Assembly (NCBI GenBank): GCA_020438795.1
Contig: JAGQTY010000023.1
Location: forward strand, 1-52,439
Source: Actinomycetota bacterium
GTDB taxonomy: Bacteria; Actinomycetota; Actinomycetes; S36-B12; GCA-2699445
Direction: 5' to 3'
Length of the DNA stretch: 52,439 nucleotides
The notes beneath the pieces are model-generated. The model was not told the origin of the DNA, did no database searches, and saw only the letters and a list, made by a program, of their open reading frames with translations. Both the position numbers and the translations under genes were made by a program. This document shows positions 50,907-52,439 of the stretch, in pieces. The first letter of the stretch is position 1. The number at the start of each line of letters is the position of its first letter.

Positions 50907-52439
50907 TCAGGCGTCGGCTGCCGGAGCCTCGGAGTCACCGTCGCTGCCTGCCTCGATGCTCTGCAGCTCGATCGAGTCGGGCAGCTGCGCCTTCGGCTCA
51001 GCGTTGAACGTGAAGGGCTCCTCCGGGTTGTCCGGATCGACGTCCACCACCACGATGTGCCCGGGCAGTAGGTCTCCGAAGAGGATCTTCTCGCTCAGTG
51101 GGTCTTCGATGTCGCGCTGGATCGTGCGCCGCAGCGGCCGGGCGCCGAGCACCGGGTCGTAGCCGCGCTCCGCGAGGAGCTCCTTGGCCTTCTGCGTGAA
51201 CTCGACGCTCATGTCCTTCTCCGCCAGCCGCTTGTCGAGGTTGGCTGCCATCAGGTCCACGATCGAGATGATCTCCAGCTTGGTCAGCTGGTGGAACACG
51301 ATGGTGTCGTCGATACGGTTGAGGAACTCGGGCCGGAAGTTCTGCTTGAGCTCCTGGTTGACCTTGCCCTTCATCCGCTCGTACTGGTTGGCGTCATCGT
51401 CGGCGGGGGCGAAGCCCATCGACTTGGCGACGTCGCGACTGCCGAGGTTGGTGGTCATGATGATCACCGTGTTCTTGAAGTCCACGGCACGGCCCTGCGC
51501 GTCGGTGAGCCGGCCTTCCTCAAGCACCTGCAGCAGTGAGTTGAAGATGTCGGGGTGTGCCTTCTCGATCTCGTCGAAGAGCACGACCGAGAACGGCTTG
51601 CGGCGCACCTTCTCGGTCAGCTGGCCGCCCTCTTCGTAGCCGACATAGCCAGGAGGGGAGCCGAACAACCGCGAAGCGGTGTGCTTCTCGGAGTACTCGG
51701 ACATGTCCAGGCTGATCATCGCGTCGTCGTCGCCGAAGAGGAACTCCGCCAGAGTCTTGCTGAGCTCGGTCTTGCCGACACCGGAGGGCCCGGCGAAGAT
51801 GAACGAGCCGCTGGGCCGGTTCGGGTCCTTCAGGCCGGCGCGCGTGCGCCGGATGGACTTGGACAGCGCCTTGATGGCCTGGTCCTGACCGATGACCCGC
51901 TTGTGCAGCTCATCCTCCATGCGCATCAGACGCTTGGTGTCGTCCTCGGACACGTCGGTCACGGGGATACCGGTCATCAGAGCAAGCACCTCGGCGATGA
52001 GCTTCTCATCCACCTCGGCGACGACATCCATGTCGCCGGCCTTCCATTCCCGTTCGCGCTGGGTCTTCTCGCCCATCAGCTGCTTCTCGGTGTCGCGCAG
52101 GGAGGCGGCGGTCTCGAAGTCCTGGGCGTCGATCGCCGACTCCTTCTCCTTGCGCACCTCGGCGATCTTGTCATCGAACTCGCGCAGATCCGGCGGCGCG
52201 GTCATCCGGCGGATACGCAACCGCGAACCGGCCTCATCGATGAGGTCGATCGCCTTGTCCGGGAGCTGCCGGTCACTGATGTAGCGGTCCGACAACCGCG
52301 CAGCAGCCGCGATGGCGTCATCGGTGATCGTGACCTTGTGGTGGGACTCGTAGCGGTCCCGCAGTCCCTTGAGGATCTGGATCGTCATCTCCTGATCCGG
52401 GGCGGGCACCTGGATCGGGGCGAAGCGCCGTTCCAGAGC
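50907..52439 (-). CDS. clpC: ATP-dependent Clp protease ATP-binding subunit ClpC, 5'-truncated
   Basis: The gene runs off the window edge; the visible 510 residues begin at the end of AAA domain 1 (RRFAPIQV) and reach the C-terminus. A UVR motif (about residues 90-125, RKEKESAIDAQDFETAASLR) in the middle region separates ClpC from ClpA and ClpB. AAA domain 2 shows Walker A GPSGVGKTE, Walker B VVLFDEIEKAH, sensor 1 TTNLGS and sensor 2 GARPLRR. The tail after that is acidic. As unfoldase it feeds proteins to ClpP and is normally essential in actinobacteria. Confidence 0.97.
   Translation of the reverse strand, partial: ALERRFAPIQVPAPDQEMTIQILKGLRDRYESHHKVTITDDAIAAAARLSDRYISDRQLPDKAIDLIDEAGSRLRIRRMTAPPDLREFDDKIAEVRKEKESAIDAQDFETAASLRDTEKQLMGEKTQREREWKAGDMDVVAEVDEKLIAEVLALMTGIPVTDVSEDDTKRLMRMEDELHKRVIGQDQAIKALSKSIRRTRAGLKDPNRPSGSFIFAGPSGVGKTELSKTLAEFLFGDDDAMISLDMSEYSEKHTASRLFGSPPGYVGYEEGGQLTEKVRRKPFSVVLFDEIEKAHPDIFNSLLQVLEEGRLTDAQGRAVDFKNTVIIMTTNLGSRDVAKSMGFAPADDDANQYERMKGKVNQELKQNFRPEFLNRIDDTIVFHQLTKLEIISIVDLMAANLDKRLAEKDMSVEFTQKAKELLAERGYDPVLGARPLRRTIQRDIEDPLSEKILFGDLLPGHIVVVDVDPDNPEEPFTFNAEPKAQLPDSIELQSIEAGSDGDSEAPAADA

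Noticed and set aside
1..52439. Mobile elements, integrase or phage genes
   Set aside because: No transposase, integrase or attachment repeat was found, and composition looks even along the window.

Overview
The window is high-GC DNA from an actinomycete (Actinomycetota). Three things point there: many GTG starts in overlapping operons; a tiny bS22-type ribosomal protein gene found only in this phylum; and gene order that I recall from mycobacteria. Blocks resembling Rv0496-Rv0502 (Ppx/GppA, TIM barrel, ProC, bS22, SDR, acyltransferase) and Rv0535-Rv0541c (MtnP, epimerase, GT2, DUF2064, membrane protein) lie interleaved here, followed by a radA ... mutY ... clpC stretch. I cannot name the genus. 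No rRNA, tRNA, CRISPR array, transposase or phage gene was seen, and no gene-free stretch exceeds about 210 bases.

Layout. 1-4.1 kb: end of an ABC-2 permease, then a minus-strand operon of acyl-CoA ligase, glutaredoxin-like protein and threonine dehydratase, and a small coiled-coil protein with a clear terminator. 4.2-5.8 kb: a secreted lipoprotein resembling patatin/cPLA2 lipases. 5.9-12 kb: minus-strand genes for a TetR regulator, proline dehydrogenase, ProC, AcuC-like deacetylase, bS22, an SDR and an acyltransferase. 12-18.6 kb: two glycosyltransferase-like genes, a polytopic membrane protein, an alpha/beta hydrolase, a sugar epimerase, a small membrane protein and MTA phosphorylase. 18.8-27.8 kb: two large secreted glycine-rich proteins with InlB-type B-repeats flank a TIM-barrel protein, a CtpE-type P-type ATPase, a Ppx/GppA phosphatase and a cysteine-rich unknown. 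27.9-31.2 kb: a HAD-PlsC fusion and PlsB, the two acylation steps of phospholipid synthesis. 31.4-41.7 kb: radA, a phospholipase D-like lipoprotein, DUF6328-like and YcnI-like proteins, VKOR, an MFS carrier, a membrane-anchored protein, a PAS-GGDEF cyclase, mutY and a sulfotransferase-like gene. 41.7-50.8 kb: a respiratory nitrate reductase operon narGHJI, followed by an HPP-family membrane protein (possible nitrite transporter) and preceded by a DHA2-type MFS gene and a PEBP gene. 50.9 kb to the end: clpC, cut by the window edge.

Two themes stand out. First, many monocistronic or first-in-operon genes have a TAnnnT hexamer exactly 6 bases before the ATG or GTG, which is the geometry of leaderless transcripts; this was used here to choose several starts. 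Second, much of the window concerns the cell envelope: three acyltransferases, two predicted lipases on lipoprotein anchors, glycosyltransferases and two repeat-rich surface proteins. All functions are inferred from sequence motifs read by eye; no database search was run.
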